Counted from the first letter of the stretch, positions 51,704 through 60,390 are shown. The stretch is DNA of 64,000 nt from Acidihalobacter prosperus (GCF_000754095.2 NZ_JQSG02000004.1:1-64000); one strand, 5' to 3'. The notes: generated from the sequence alone by a model not told the origin. Program-made: numbers and translations.

Positions 51704-52099
51704 ATGAGCGACATCTCAATTGCCACAAAAAACGAATCCTGGGGCTTTTGGGGTACCCTGAAAGAGCATGCCGCTACAGCGTGGCCCATCGCACTGACGG
51801 CTATTTCAGATGCGACCGCACAACCACTCGAATCGGTTAGGGCCTTTCTCGATAGCCGCCACGGACGCCACTTCGCCGATGATGTCCAGAACGAGCTTTA
51901 CGAGGGCAAAAACCTAGCCGACGCGATCAACGCCACCACCCAACGCTGGATGGGCTGGACGATTGGCCGCCAAATCAGCAAACAGTACGACATCCCGCGC
52001 GGACTACCTTGCCTGACGGGCTTCGTGATTCACTGCGAGATCGCCGACGAGGCGCAGACCCAAGACAACGCATGCGCACCCTCGCCTCGCAAGAATTGA
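51704..52099 (+). CDS. conserved element protein (131 aa)
   Basis: The GFWGTLKEHAATAWPIAL start, FLDSRHGRHFADDVQNEL centre and IPRGLPCLTGFVIHCEI end look strongly conserved. I believe this family is common next to transfer genes in ICEs and plasmids, though I cannot name it. GAGGA precedes the ATG closely. Confidence 0.6.
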   Translation: MSDISIATKNESWGFWGTLKEHAATAWPIALTAISDATAQPLESVRAFLDSRHGRHFADDVQNELYEGKNLADAINATTQRWMGWTIGRQISKQYDIPRGLPCLTGFVIHCEIADEAQTQDNACAPSPRKN

Positions 52100-52290
52100 T
52101 CGCGCGAACAGCCAAACGAAAATTCGGGTGTGCGGATGATTGGCGCAGTTAGCCAGCACTTCCAAGCTGAACGGCCAGATAACGACCCAGAACGGGTAAC
52201 ATGAAGGCGCTATCGCCTCTTTAATCTCAATGTCCGCCTATCTGGCCAGACGGATAGCCAAAATCACTATAGATCGAATCGGCGCCTCTA

Positions 52291-52722
52291 TCAACAACCG
52301 CGGCGCAGCCTCTCAATAACGCGAACACAGCCGTCCACGTCCCCTCTCACCTCTCCCGCAGCAAACCTCAATATCCGCCATCCGCATAGCGTCAATGCTC
52401 GATCCTTATCTCTATCCCGCTTGAAATCCGATAGATATTTCCCATGATGCTGCCAGCCATCAATCTCGATCGCTATCTTCTCGTCCGGTATGGCTACATC
52501 CAGCACAAACCGTCTGCCCGGCACAGCGCCTCGATATTGCTGCACAACTCGGTCGCCCAGCTTGTCCTTCAGCCGCTTCCACAAAATCAGTTCAGGCGGC
52601 GAAGATCGGCCAAGCTTCCGAACCTTACTACCGCGCACCTGTCGCTCATTCGCTCCGCGACCTCCGCAAACTCGCCACGCGCCGCCGCCCAATTGATTCA
52701 AACTCTTCAGCCTGGCCGACAA
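52291..52722 (-). CDS. DUF559 (Vsr-like) endonuclease-fold protein (143 aa)
   Basis: TTG start with GAGGATC upstream, 3 bases after the preceding stop. RFVLDVAIPDEKIAIEIDG is the Asp...Glu-x-x pattern of the Vsr/DUF559 nuclease fold, followed by DFKRDRDKDRALTLCGWRILRF. Probably cuts or repairs DNA. Forms a pair with the upstream 97-residue gene. Confidence 0.75.
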   Translation of the reverse strand: MSARLKSLNQLGGGAWRVCGGRGANERQVRGSKVRKLGRSSPPELILWKRLKDKLGDRVVQQYRGAVPGRRFVLDVAIPDEKIAIEIDGWQHHGKYLSDFKRDRDKDRALTLCGWRILRFAAGEVRGDVDGCVRVIERLRRGC

Positions 52723-52725
52723 CGC

Positions 52726-53019
52726 TTAGAGATCCTCAACGCCGCCGCTCAGGGTCCGACACTTGTCAATCCCATCTCCGAACAGCTTCTGATAACGACC
52801 CGCCTCAAAATCCAGCAACACTTCGTTTACACCAGACTTCGCAATCCGCTTCAACAGCTTCATCCCGCTTTCGCTCGACCAGTTATCCAGAATCCATTCC
52901 AGCATCCACGGCGCCGAGTAACGAATGATCTCTAGCGACTGGTACAGCCCCTTCTCACGACGCGCTATCGCTCGTAATCCCTTCGGCCAAACCTGACGCC
53001 GCATAGGCCTTCTACGCAT
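52726..53019 (-). CDS. hypothetical protein (97 aa)
   Basis: GGAG lies 8 bases before the ATG. Basic N-terminus, then helical. Followed at 3 bases by the DUF559 nuclease gene. Not recognised. Confidence 0.55.
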   Translation of the reverse strand: MRRRPMRRQVWPKGLRAIARREKGLYQSLEIIRYSAPWMLEWILDNWSSESGMKLLKRIAKSGVNEVLLDFEAGRYQKLFGDGIDKCRTLSGGVEDL

Positions 53020-53353
53020 CTTCCTGCTCCAAATACCTCTCTTAGAAGACAGTTTGAACGCCTATGAACCCACTTTTTCGCTCAAATAACCTCAACATGG
53101 ATGAATATTCGCAATTCACAATGCGAGAACCGTACACGGTGCGGAGCATAGAAGTTTTGCCGTGTCGAAGCACGAAATTCGCGCCATACCGTAAGGTTGC
53201 GGGAGTCGCTCATGCGAGCCGCATGGCCAACCTGACCCTACATCGGGAAGTAGCAATACCGAAGCACATCACGCCGTCCGATCTGGCGGTCGAACCACCG
53301 GCGCTGTGAGATGAGCAGCGGGAAAGAGTCGGGCTCTGAGGCGAACCTCCGCC
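53020..53353. other. gap without a convincing gene
   Basis: A plus-strand frame at 53064-53309 has no ribosome site and an unnatural composition. Nothing else stands out. Confidence 0.4.
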
Positions 53354-53857
53354 TCAGTTCAACATGCCCTTCATATCCTTGAGCATCAGGAACAGATGGT
53401 AAGGATCAGTCGGGCTGGGTTCGAATTCCCACGATTCGTACCACTGCCGCGCTGTTTCGTCCTTGGCATGGACTAACAGGCACCGAATGCTGGCGATGTC
53501 GGCAGCCTGTGCAGTACGCAGAAGCGCATCCTTGAGCAAAGCCTGGCCCAGACCTTTACGCTGATGCTCCTTATCCACGGCGAGGCGGGCCAGGATCATG
53601 ACCGGCACAGGGTGGCGCGCCAACCCCTTCATCACTCTCGACGGCGCAGCGATCGGATCGACGCTACCAACAGCCAGGCTGTAGAAGCCGACTACCACGT
53701 CACCCTGGCAGCAGACATAGGTCTGCGCGCTGTTGGCATTCTGGTTGACGAGCGCATAGCGCTGCAGGAACTGGTTCAGCGCGGCCTGGCCGCAGTCGAA
53801 CGCATCGACCCGATCCGTTGCAGCGAGCTTGCGAACGGGTAAGTAGTCATTGCTCAA
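53354..53857 (-). CDS. GNAT toxin of a DUF1778/GNAT toxin-antitoxin pair (167 aa)
   Basis: TTG start overlapping the antitoxin stop by four bases (TTGA). FDCGQAALNQFLQRYA is the typical N-terminal block and ARLAVDKEHQRKGLGQALL the acetyl-CoA binding motif of TacT/AtaT toxins, which acetylate aminoacyl-tRNA and stop translation. Appears full length. Confidence 0.88.
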   Translation of the reverse strand: MSNDYLPVRKLAATDRVDAFDCGQAALNQFLQRYALVNQNANSAQTYVCCQGDVVVGFYSLAVGSVDPIAAPSRVMKGLARHPVPVMILARLAVDKEHQRKGLGQALLKDALLRTAQAADIASIRCLLVHAKDETARQWYESWEFEPSPTDPYHLFLMLKDMKGMLN

Positions 53858-54132
53858 CCCAGCACCCCAGGTTCACGCAGCAACTTCTTCAGACGCGGCT
53901 TGCTTTGCACCGGGCGGTCCAGCGCTTCCTGGAAGGCCTGCCACTGCGCATCACTCGGCACGAACTGGCGACGATCCGCCAGAGTCTGCGCGGCCGCCGT
54001 CACGCCCGCGTCTAGCAGGAACTCGCTGACGTTCTTGTGGCAGGCACGCGCGGCTTCCTGCAGCAGTTGCTTGACCGGCGCGCTGGCACGAACGTCAATG
54101 CGTTCGGTCTTGGAAAGATTCGGGGTGCTCAT
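53854..54132 (-). CDS. DUF1778 (RHH-type) antitoxin (92 aa)
   Basis: Starts at the ATG at 54132 with GAGAGG upstream. KTERIDVRASAPVKQLLQEAA and NVSEFLLDAGVTAA form the ribbon-helix-helix region of DUF1778 antitoxins, followed by a C-terminal toxin-binding arm. Represses its own operon in known systems. Confidence 0.88.
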   Translation of the reverse strand: MSTPNLSKTERIDVRASAPVKQLLQEAARACHKNVSEFLLDAGVTAAAQTLADRRQFVPSDAQWQAFQEALDRPVQSKPRLKKLLREPGVLG

Positions 54133-54444
54133 CAGTCTGCGCCTCTCCGGACTGGGGTTGGATGCTCTTATAATAATCGTCCGGACATTGTCCTGACAAG
54201 CCGTTTCTTGTCTTGCCACCATCCAAGCAGGGACTTCCGCGTTGCAATGTGTCGGTAGTGCTCAATAACTACCGACAAAACGCAACCGCAGCGCTTCCTC
54301 CGTTCTCAGATGCTGCAATCCAATTGCTTGATTCGTCCTCGCATGAAGCTTACCCGGTGCGCGACAAGCCTACCGTTCAGGACGTGGAATGATTGCAGAG
54401 ACAGGTCTATCTTGATTGGCACATCCAGAGACTGTCCGTCGCCG
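54133..54444. other. gap between toxin-antitoxin pair and PilZ operon
   Basis: Should hold the antitoxin promoter/operator on its left side (A/T-rich TTATAATAATCG near 54170, which includes a -10-like TATAAT on the plus strand). No gene is supported. Confidence 0.4.
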
Positions 54445-55065
54445 CTAAAGAAACTCCGATAGCTTGCCCATCAACTCGTCCTGACGCTCGCTCCATGCCA
54501 CTCCGTGCTTCCGATCTGAATAGCGCCTCACCACTTCGCCATCCATCTCGTGATAAGACTCGAACGGCGGCGGAAGCCGCATCGAAACATTCACTCCATA
54601 TCCAGGATGCAGACCCGCCACAAACAACTTCGCCCCACTCGCCGATACATCCAGAAGCGCCGCAGTCGTATATTCGGACGCTTCCACTCTATCCACCATG
54701 ATCCCGCAGGGCATCCGACAAACCAATCTCGGGTCTCGCCGAATCGGCGTCTCTTGCACTGATGCAGGATACCCAATGAGCACAACGTACTCACCGGATA
54801 CTTCCGATACGCTCATCACCTGAGATTCAAAACCCAGCGCAACACCCTCCGGCTCGTGGAAGCATCTGATAACCAGAACATCTCCAGTTACCAGCAGCAG
54901 ACAACTCTGCGGCGCTTGAGCAGACAGCACCAATACGAGGTAGCGCCTTGCCCTGACCCCGAGTATCCTGGCTCGCGCACGCCAGCCGCAGCGCACCGAC
55001 TGGACGTTCGACATCCAGCCGGCCTGCTCTAGCTCGGCTGCGGATCGCTCCAAATACCCGCCCAT
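54445..55065 (-). CDS. PilZ-domain protein (206 aa)
   Basis: RRDPRLVCR near residue 114 and LLDVSASGAKLFV near 142 are the RxxxR and D-x-S-x-x-G c-di-GMP binding motifs of PilZ domains; an N-terminal YcgR-like beta domain precedes them. The ATG at 55065 lies within the end of the upstream gene (4 bases after its stop on the coding strand). Last gene of the minus-strand run from 57947. Confidence 0.75.
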   Translation of the reverse strand: MGGYLERSAAELEQAGWMSNVQSVRCGWRARARILGVRARRYLVLVLSAQAPQSCLLLVTGDVLVIRCFHEPEGVALGFESQVMSVSEVSGEYVVLIGYPASVQETPIRRDPRLVCRMPCGIMVDRVEASEYTTAALLDVSASGAKLFVAGLHPGYGVNVSMRLPPPFESYHEMDGEVVRRYSDRKHGVAWSERQDELMGKLSEFL

Positions 55066-55069
55066 CGCA

Positions 55070-56089
55070 TCAGCCGCCAAACACCCCGTAGTTCGTCACC
55101 ACCTCGCCTCCAGACACCTGATACACCGTCAAACCACCAAGATGTTCGTTGGTCTTGAGAACCGCTACGCGACCCGTACCCATATCCTCGACCACCGCCT
55201 GATCGCCCACCACAGCCAACAAGCGATAGCCCGACAGGACCGGGTGTTTCGATACGTGCCCCGCAAGATTCGATGACAGCTTCCCTACTTCCGCCTGTGT
55301 AGCACCCAGCTTCAACTCCAGCGACGACAACGATTCATCCATCCGCTTCAACAGCTTCTTCGTGTCGACGCCAGGATTCTGCCTCATCGCCGCCAGCTCG
55401 CCTTCTATCTCCGTCAACTGCGCCGTGATCGCCGGCGACGACGCCTGTTGCACAGCAGGCATAGATGACGGCCCGGTCGCATCTTCACCCAGATTCGCAG
55501 CGTTCGACGTAAACGCAGCAGACACAGGCGAAAACGCAGCACCCGATGACGCCTTCCGCGACGAAGCGGACACTGACGGCCGCTCTACCACGGACGATTT
55601 CTTCGCAGTACCCGCGGAAGCAGAGGGCACACCAGACTTCGTCGACACTGCAACAGGCGCCGGGGACAACTTATGAACATAACCACTGCTCGATGCCGGC
55701 GCTGGTGCCGCCACCGGCGCCGATGCCTCCGGCTCTACGACACTACCCGACATCTGGTGATATTCATGCAAACCCGCCGCCAGCAGCACCGCTCCACCCA
55801 CCAATGCCGGCACCATCAGCTTCTTCTTCAAACCGGGACCAGATCGGCTACGCCTTGGCGAGTCATCCTCCAGCGACGGCATCTCGGCACGATCTTCGCG
55901 GCCCACGCTACCCGCGTCATGCATGCCCATCACATCCACAAGTTCGCCATCTTCAATCTCCGGCTCGCGGCGCATTCTTTCCGTCGCATTCTCAGATGAC
56001 GATTGTTTCCCCGGCACCTCATCACCCAGGCTCGACAGATAGCCGTCTTCGTCCGCGTCTAGGTCCCATCCGCTTGGCTGATCAACCAC
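55070..56089 (-). CDS. single-pass membrane protein, possible transfer or pilus component (339 aa)
   Basis: Acidic N-terminal 85 residues, one transmembrane helix near 90-107 (MVPALVGGAVLLAAGLHEY), a long Ala/Ser/Pro-rich periplasmic linker, a short coiled coil (225-265) and a C-terminal beta domain (YRLLAVVGDQAVVEDM). The layout recalls PilP/TraP-like inner-membrane pilus proteins. Assignment tentative. Confidence 0.55.
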   Translation of the reverse strand: MVDQPSGWDLDADEDGYLSSLGDEVPGKQSSSENATERMRREPEIEDGELVDVMGMHDAGSVGREDRAEMPSLEDDSPRRSRSGPGLKKKLMVPALVGGAVLLAAGLHEYHQMSGSVVEPEASAPVAAPAPASSSGYVHKLSPAPVAVSTKSGVPSASAGTAKKSSVVERPSVSASSRKASSGAAFSPVSAAFTSNAANLGEDATGPSSMPAVQQASSPAITAQLTEIEGELAAMRQNPGVDTKKLLKRMDESLSSLELKLGATQAEVGKLSSNLAGHVSKHPVLSGYRLLAVVGDQAVVEDMGTGRVAVLKTNEHLGGLTVYQVSGGEVVTNYGVFGG

Positions 56090-56666
56090 GGCCCACCTCC
56101 TTCATCTGCGTGACGCCACCAAACACCGGCCCGGTCTCCCGTACCCGACAGTTACCCGTCAATGCACTAACCTGACCGTACAACTCCTTCGCACTCCACT
56201 CCGCTCGCTGCGCTATCCTTATCGCTTCGCCCATGATCTCGCTTCGACGACGCTCGCATTCCAGCAATCTCACGACCACCGTATCCACATCCCGCGCGGC
56301 ATCCTTGACCCCGAATACGCTCGCGCCTTCCCGCATCGACAGGCTTTGCTTGTACAGATGCTTCAAAGACGACCGACGCGCTTCCAGCGACCCCAAGGCC
56401 CCACGCAACGATTTCAGCTTCTCAAGATCCTGAGATATCGCCTGTCCTCGACTCTTCGCCAGCGCCCGCAGCACTTCCACCTGCTCACGACCCGATGCCA
56501 GACAGGCCGCGTCCGCCGCTTCAAGCCAACTCTCCACACCCCGTTTCGCCGATTGCACCAGGTCATCCATCACCGATGACAGCTTGTTGCTCACTGCATC
56601 CTTCTCGGCCTGCTCCTGCAGTTCGGCTTCATCCACTTCCGGTCCACGTTCCGCCAGTTCACTCAT
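56082..56666 (-). CDS. coiled-coil protein (194 aa)
   Basis: Long heptad-rich helices at residues 70-150. Overlaps the next gene by 8 bases. Not recognised; probably works with the membrane protein downstream. Confidence 0.55.
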   Translation of the reverse strand: MSELAERGPEVDEAELQEQAEKDAVSNKLSSVMDDLVQSAKRGVESWLEAADAACLASGREQVEVLRALAKSRGQAISQDLEKLKSLRGALGSLEARRSSLKHLYKQSLSMREGASVFGVKDAARDVDTVVVRLLECERRRSEIMGEAIRIAQRAEWSAKELYGQVSALTGNCRVRETGPVFGGVTQMKEVGRG

Positions 56667-56710
56667 GTCACATTCTCCTTGCGGCCGTGCCGCATCGTTC
56701 GCATCACCGC

Positions 56711-57004
56711 TTAAAACTTGAGATCATTCATCCAGTCCAAGCCGGCCGATAGCTCCGGCTCCGCCGAACTTTCATCTGCCTTGGCTTCGCCACTCATCGC
56801 GCGCCCTCGCCCTCCTGCCGCCAACTCGGCACCACGTTCCAGTACCCGTTTGCCCGCCAGCGCCAAAAACGCTACCTCACGCGACCGAACACCCGGCTCC
56901 AGACCCGACAAATACTCCGCAAGCTCACCGGATACCGTCACGCGAAACCGCAATGGGCCGGCCCCGGCCCCATAGCCGCCGCTACTACGCCGCATGCGCG
57001 CCAT
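56711..57004 (-). CDS. ParR-like partner of the ParM-like protein (97 aa)
   Basis: Starts inside the end of the ParM-like gene (20-base overlap). Basic Arg/Gly N-terminus, a strand LRFRVTVSG and two helices fit a ribbon-helix-helix DNA-binding adaptor, and a flexible acidic tail ends DWMNDLKF. In ParMRC systems the adaptor tail binds the filament. Role inferred from position. Confidence 0.55.
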   Translation of the reverse strand: MARMRRSSGGYGAGAGPLRFRVTVSGELAEYLSGLEPGVRSREVAFLALAGKRVLERGAELAAGGRGRAMSGEAKADESSAEPELSAGLDWMNDLKF

Positions 57005-57947
57005 ACCACCAATACCCACGCGCATTCGCCATCACAGGCTCAGGCACTTCCTGCACCAGCCCTTCCCCGAATACCTCCATCAGCCGCGCCCGGTAATACT
57101 TCGAACCGCCACCCGTCAGCAGCACCGTGTCCACGTCGCTTTCAATTCGCAGCGTTCGTCGTATCTCAAGCAGCGCCTCATCCACCACCCGGCTTGTAAT
57201 GCCCGCTATCGCGTCGCCGCACTCAACCTGCTTGCCTTTCACCATGATTTCCGTCAGCCCCGAATCCAGCGCCTCGCGTATCCGGCCCTCGTCGATTCGC
57301 GCCCGCGCATCCTGCCAAAGATGTTGCTGCACGCCTTCAATGATCCTCGACACGGCACCACGCCTGTCCGATCCAGAACCATCCGGTTGCAACTTGCCCT
57401 TGACGAACAGCGTCCAGTCCACCGTGTAGCGGCCCGGGTCTACGACCAGCACCCGCTGCTTCATCAATCCACCGGATTTGCGCACATTCGCGTCCACATA
57501 GGCCCCCAGCGGCTGCGGCACCACCAACACCTCAGCTAGCTGCGTGCCGCTCAGTCGAGCCGCCTCCGCAGCCGACGATTTCGTGAGTTCATGGTTCTGC
57601 GGAATGCTCCACTCGTCTACGGGAAGCCCCAATACCAGCCTATCCACGCGACCCCTGTGCCTTAGCGCATAACCCAACTGGGCCAGCCAGGGCGCGCTGC
57701 CGACATAGCCTGCGTGCATCTCTTCCGCACCCCTCGCGCCAGAATCAAGCGATACCCCGACCGCCCACATCCGCCCGCCTACATCGATGCGTCGCTCGGA
57801 TTTGTCATCACCGCCGTATAGGCTTATGCCCAACGATTCGACGGGCACGGTACACGCAGGCCACATACGCATTTCCGGCGCCCCGCCGCGATGACCCGAC
57901 GCCTCCTTGTAATTCCCAAGCCCAAGATCACAACCCATCACGTACAT
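56985..57947 (-). CDS. ParM/StbA-like actin-fold plasmid segregation protein (320 aa)
   Basis: MGCDLGLGNYK is phosphate motif 1, LVVDPGRYTVDWT the second phosphate loop and VLLTGGGSKYY the adenosine motif of actin-like ATPases. The ATG at 57947 has GGGAGAG 6 bases upstream. These form filaments that push plasmid copies apart. Probably operon with the ParR-like gene and, further on, the coiled-coil, membrane and PilZ genes. Confidence 0.8.
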   Translation of the reverse strand: MYVMGCDLGLGNYKEASGHRGGAPEMRMWPACTVPVESLGISLYGGDDKSERRIDVGGRMWAVGVSLDSGARGAEEMHAGYVGSAPWLAQLGYALRHRGRVDRLVLGLPVDEWSIPQNHELTKSSAAEAARLSGTQLAEVLVVPQPLGAYVDANVRKSGGLMKQRVLVVDPGRYTVDWTLFVKGKLQPDGSGSDRRGAVSRIIEGVQQHLWQDARARIDEGRIREALDSGLTEIMVKGKQVECGDAIAGITSRVVDEALLEIRRTLRIESDVDTVLLTGGGSKYYRARLMEVFGEGLVQEVPEPVMANARGYWWYGAHAA

Positions 57948-58089
57948 ACCAAACTCTCCCATCGAACGATTCGGATAGTCTCAATCCCGCGTTCCGCGCC
58001 TACGCAACCAAATAACCTCGTTTCGGCTTGCTTTTCACCGATCCCGTTGCACAATCAATCCTCACAAACTTCAATCACAGGACTCCGAC

Positions 58090-58353
58090 ATGAACTTCAT
58101 CGAACGCTTCATCAATTTCTTCCTCCCCATCCGGGACAACGAAATCAACAGGCTCGCTCTCTGGAAACACCCCTACCGCTATGCCTTCCGTAGCGGCGTG
58201 CTGGTCGCACTGTTCGCCTATCTCCACGTTTACGTCCTGACTGGATTCATCTCGTCCGTCGCCTTCGCGCTCGCCGTACTGTTCGAGCCTCCGTTCATGG
58301 CGGGCGTATTCGCCATACTCGGCAACCTCGCACGCGTTACCCCTTATCGTTAA
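58090..58353 (+). CDS. small membrane protein (87 aa)
   Basis: AGGA before the ATG. Two hydrophobic segments (about 33-53 and 55-80). Convergent with the MobI-like gene, overlapping its end by 17 bases. Not recognised. Confidence 0.6.
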   Translation: MNFIERFINFFLPIRDNEINRLALWKHPYRYAFRSGVLVALFAYLHVYVLTGFISSVAFALAVLFEPPFMAGVFAILGNLARVTPYR

Positions 58354-58798
58354 TCCGCTCACGCGCCGATGCGCGAAAACCCGCCAGCATGTCCGCCTCG
58401 TCTCCCGTCAAGGCCTGCGCCGACAATATCCGCTCAATTCGGCGCAGCGCCTTGACCGATTCCTTCAACACGTCCAACTGATCCCTCACCTGCTTCACCT
58501 CGTCCCGTTCCCAGTCCTGCGCGTGAAATATCACCCGGCGCTTCGTCAGATGGACCCGGCGATAACGACGCCCACCCATCGACGCCCGCCGCTCCTTCGC
58601 ATGCCACGACCGGTAGTACCACTCCACCGCAAGACCAGACTCAATACGCACCCTCACTTCAAGATCGCTCCATAGCCCGTCCTGGCGCCTCACCCTGCGA
58701 CGTTCATTGAACTCATCGCATAGCCGCTGCGCCCTCGCCTGCATCGCCTCAACACTCAGCGATAGATGCGCGCCAATCGATTCATCCACCTGTGTCAT
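58337..58798 (-). CDS. MobI-like conjugative transfer protein (153 aa)
   Basis: Basic protein; SGLAVEWYYRSWHAKE followed by GGRRYRRVHLTKRR and a long C-terminal helix matches, as far as I recall, the MobI family needed for oriT recognition in SXT and IncA/C elements. In those elements mobI sits beside oriT, and here an inverted repeat lies just upstream. Family call is moderate. Confidence 0.55.
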   Translation of the reverse strand: MTQVDESIGAHLSLSVEAMQARAQRLCDEFNERRRVRRQDGLWSDLEVRVRIESGLAVEWYYRSWHAKERRASMGGRRYRRVHLTKRRVIFHAQDWERDEVKQVRDQLDVLKESVKALRRIERILSAQALTGDEADMLAGFRASARERINDKG

Positions 58799-58857
58799 CG
58801 TGACTTCCTTTTATGAACCCAAACCCCAATGGTGGTTAAATGCTTTTTCGTCCCTAT

Positions 58858-58933
58858 CTAGTATTAGGGGAAAAATGGCGTGTTTCCCGCGCGCTTTTGG
58901 CAGGACATTAACTGAATTTTCCCCTAATACTAG
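58858..58933. other. candidate origin of transfer (oriT)
   Basis: A perfect 17-base inverted repeat, CTAGTATTAGGGGAAAA at 58858-58874 and its complement at 58917-58933, spaced by 42 bases. It lies in a 384-base gene-free region between the MobI-like gene and the FlhC-like gene. The region is A/T-richer than its surroundings. oriT of SXT and IncC lies in the same place relative to mobI. Confidence 0.5.
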
Positions 58934-59182
58934 GTTTCTCCGGATAAGTGCCTTTTTGCACGGAAGCGCAACACCCAAAATATTTATTTTTTCCACATAA
59001 TTCATAAATTTAAGAAAATGCCTGTCACCGCTTTTCCCAAACGGGCTTCAAGGGTTTTCCCGCACAAAAACAGGACCCTGCACGTCGCGGGGATTGCGCC
59101 ATATCGGCGCATCTCAGGTCATTCGATAGATAGATTTCGCTACCCATAAAGCGAGGTAGGCCATTGACGCATCCGCCCGTGA

Positions 59183-60010
59183 TCATGCGATGCGTTCCTG
59201 TATCGACGTGATTTCGCAACAGGCGTCCCTATCAGGGACACACCGATCCAATGACGGGACACTTCTGTCCTTTTTTGGGACGCTCTCACGCGATTTTGTG
59301 TATTTTTCATCCATTTCGCGGGTACTCTGTCCGCTATCTGGACAGCCCCGTCCTTTTTCAGGACATTTGTGTCCCGAATGTACCCTCACCCGGGGCCATG
59401 CCGAATCATCGCCGGCATCCGCCTTCGCGGGACTCCTGATTTCGTCTTCGTTCGGCACACACTCGCAAAAGGGACATCCGACCCGCAAATCCTTGGGGTA
59501 GAAATAGACCAATCGATAGGCAGGACAAACCGGATTGGCGCAGGCTTCCATCAGCACGGGTGGACGTGGAGAGATGGTCGGCGTCATGGCATAGCCGCGA
59601 TAAAGGTGCGCATCCAGGATCAGCTGGTAGACCGTATTGATGTCCACCATAGGATGGTGATCGACTGTTTCCGTGTAAGACAGGAAGCCATCGTGCAATG
59701 CCAGATAATCCGATTTTGCCGGGGGATGCAGTGGGTCGGTCGTGCCTGTTGCGTGATATAGGATGGCGTTATAGGCCGAAGCGAGATGCATGGCGCGTGT
59801 CTTAATGCGCAAATGTTTTGAGGCAGACAACGGCATCTGCCCAGACGGAGAGTTTCGGTGGTTCAACGCGCGCCAGCGTGATTGCACATGATCTATCAGC
59901 ACGGCGCATTCATTGGTACTGGTTTCACGGAAAATCTGGCGCCAATAAGGCACCCGCAATCCCCATCGTACGAGCGCATCGATAACTTCCGGATTTGCGA
60001 TGCCGATCAT
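59183..60010 (-). CDS. FlhC-like transcription activator with C-terminal extension (275 aa)
   Basis: The ATG at 60010 overlaps the FlhD-like stop (ATGA) and has GGAGG upstream. Cys157, Cys162, Cys179 and Cys182 (CANPVC, CPFC) match the zinc-binding cysteines of FlhC. In SXT and IncA/C, SetC/AcaC are FlhC relatives that with SetD/AcaD switch on transfer genes. The protein is about 85 residues longer than E. coli FlhC; the tail is Cys/Pro/Asp-rich and its DNA is full of GTCC/GGAC dyads. Confidence 0.75.
   Translation of the reverse strand: MIGIANPEVIDALVRWGLRVPYWRQIFRETSTNECAVLIDHVQSRWRALNHRNSPSGQMPLSASKHLRIKTRAMHLASAYNAILYHATGTTDPLHPPAKSDYLALHDGFLSYTETVDHHPMVDINTVYQLILDAHLYRGYAMTPTISPRPPVLMEACANPVCPAYRLVYFYPKDLRVGCPFCECVPNEDEIRSPAKADAGDDSAWPRVRVHSGHKCPEKGRGCPDSGQSTREMDEKYTKSRESVPKKDRSVPSLDRCVPDRDACCEITSIQERIA
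59225..59374. repeat. cluster of GTCC/GGAC dyads within the 3' end of the flhC-like gene
   Basis: Six inverted repeats in 150 bases: GTCCCT-ATC-AGGGAC (59225-59239), GGACA-CTTC-TGTCC (59257-59270), GTCC-N7-GGAC (59267-59281), CTGTCC-N7-GGACAG (59327-59345), GTCCT-N5-AGGAC (59350-59364) and GGACA-TTTG-TGTCC (59361-59374). Could be operators, iteron-like sites or a coding-repeat by-product. Confidence 0.75.
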
Positions 60011-60390
60011 GAGCACCCTCCCCGACTCGCGTTCCGAGTCCTCGCGCGGCCGATCGATAACGTCAGGCCCGCCAGCCGTTCGGCCTCAGCCTTGCGTAAC
60101 CGTTTCCGCTTGGTTTCTGGCAACGAAGCATTTCTGAACAGCGTCTTCAGGGTTCGTTCTTCGGCCGGGGCGAGGCTGAGCCGAAGACACCAGGGCGCTT
60201 TTTCAGCGGCTTGCTCCGCCACCTCCGCGATGTCGTTGCCGCACAGTTCGGACACCTCGCGCGCGATGTCTTGAGAGACACCGAACAGCAGGGCCGCGCG
60301 CTCAGCCCCCTGGGTAATCGCCACATCGTGGATAGCCAGCAACTGAGCGCGCAAAAGGTTTCTGAGGATCTTCTTATGGTCGACAGTCAA
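60007..60390 (-). CDS. FlhD-like transcription activator subunit (127 aa)
   Basis: TTG start with GGAGG 7 bases upstream. An all-helical protein with LLRAQLLAIHDVA at the start and a helix-turn-helix-like LFGVSQDIAREVSEL, matching FlhD/SetD/AcaD. Encoded directly upstream of, and overlapping, the FlhC-like gene, so the pair forms the likely master activator of transfer. Confidence 0.65.
   Translation of the reverse strand: MTVDHKKILRNLLRAQLLAIHDVAITQGAERAALLFGVSQDIAREVSELCGNDIAEVAEQAAEKAPWCLRLSLAPAEERTLKTLFRNASLPETKRKRLRKAEAERLAGLTLSIGRARTRNASRGGCS

Noticed and set aside
53064-53309. 81-codon plus-strand frame
   Set aside because: No ribosome site, no structure-like pattern and no neighbours on that strand.
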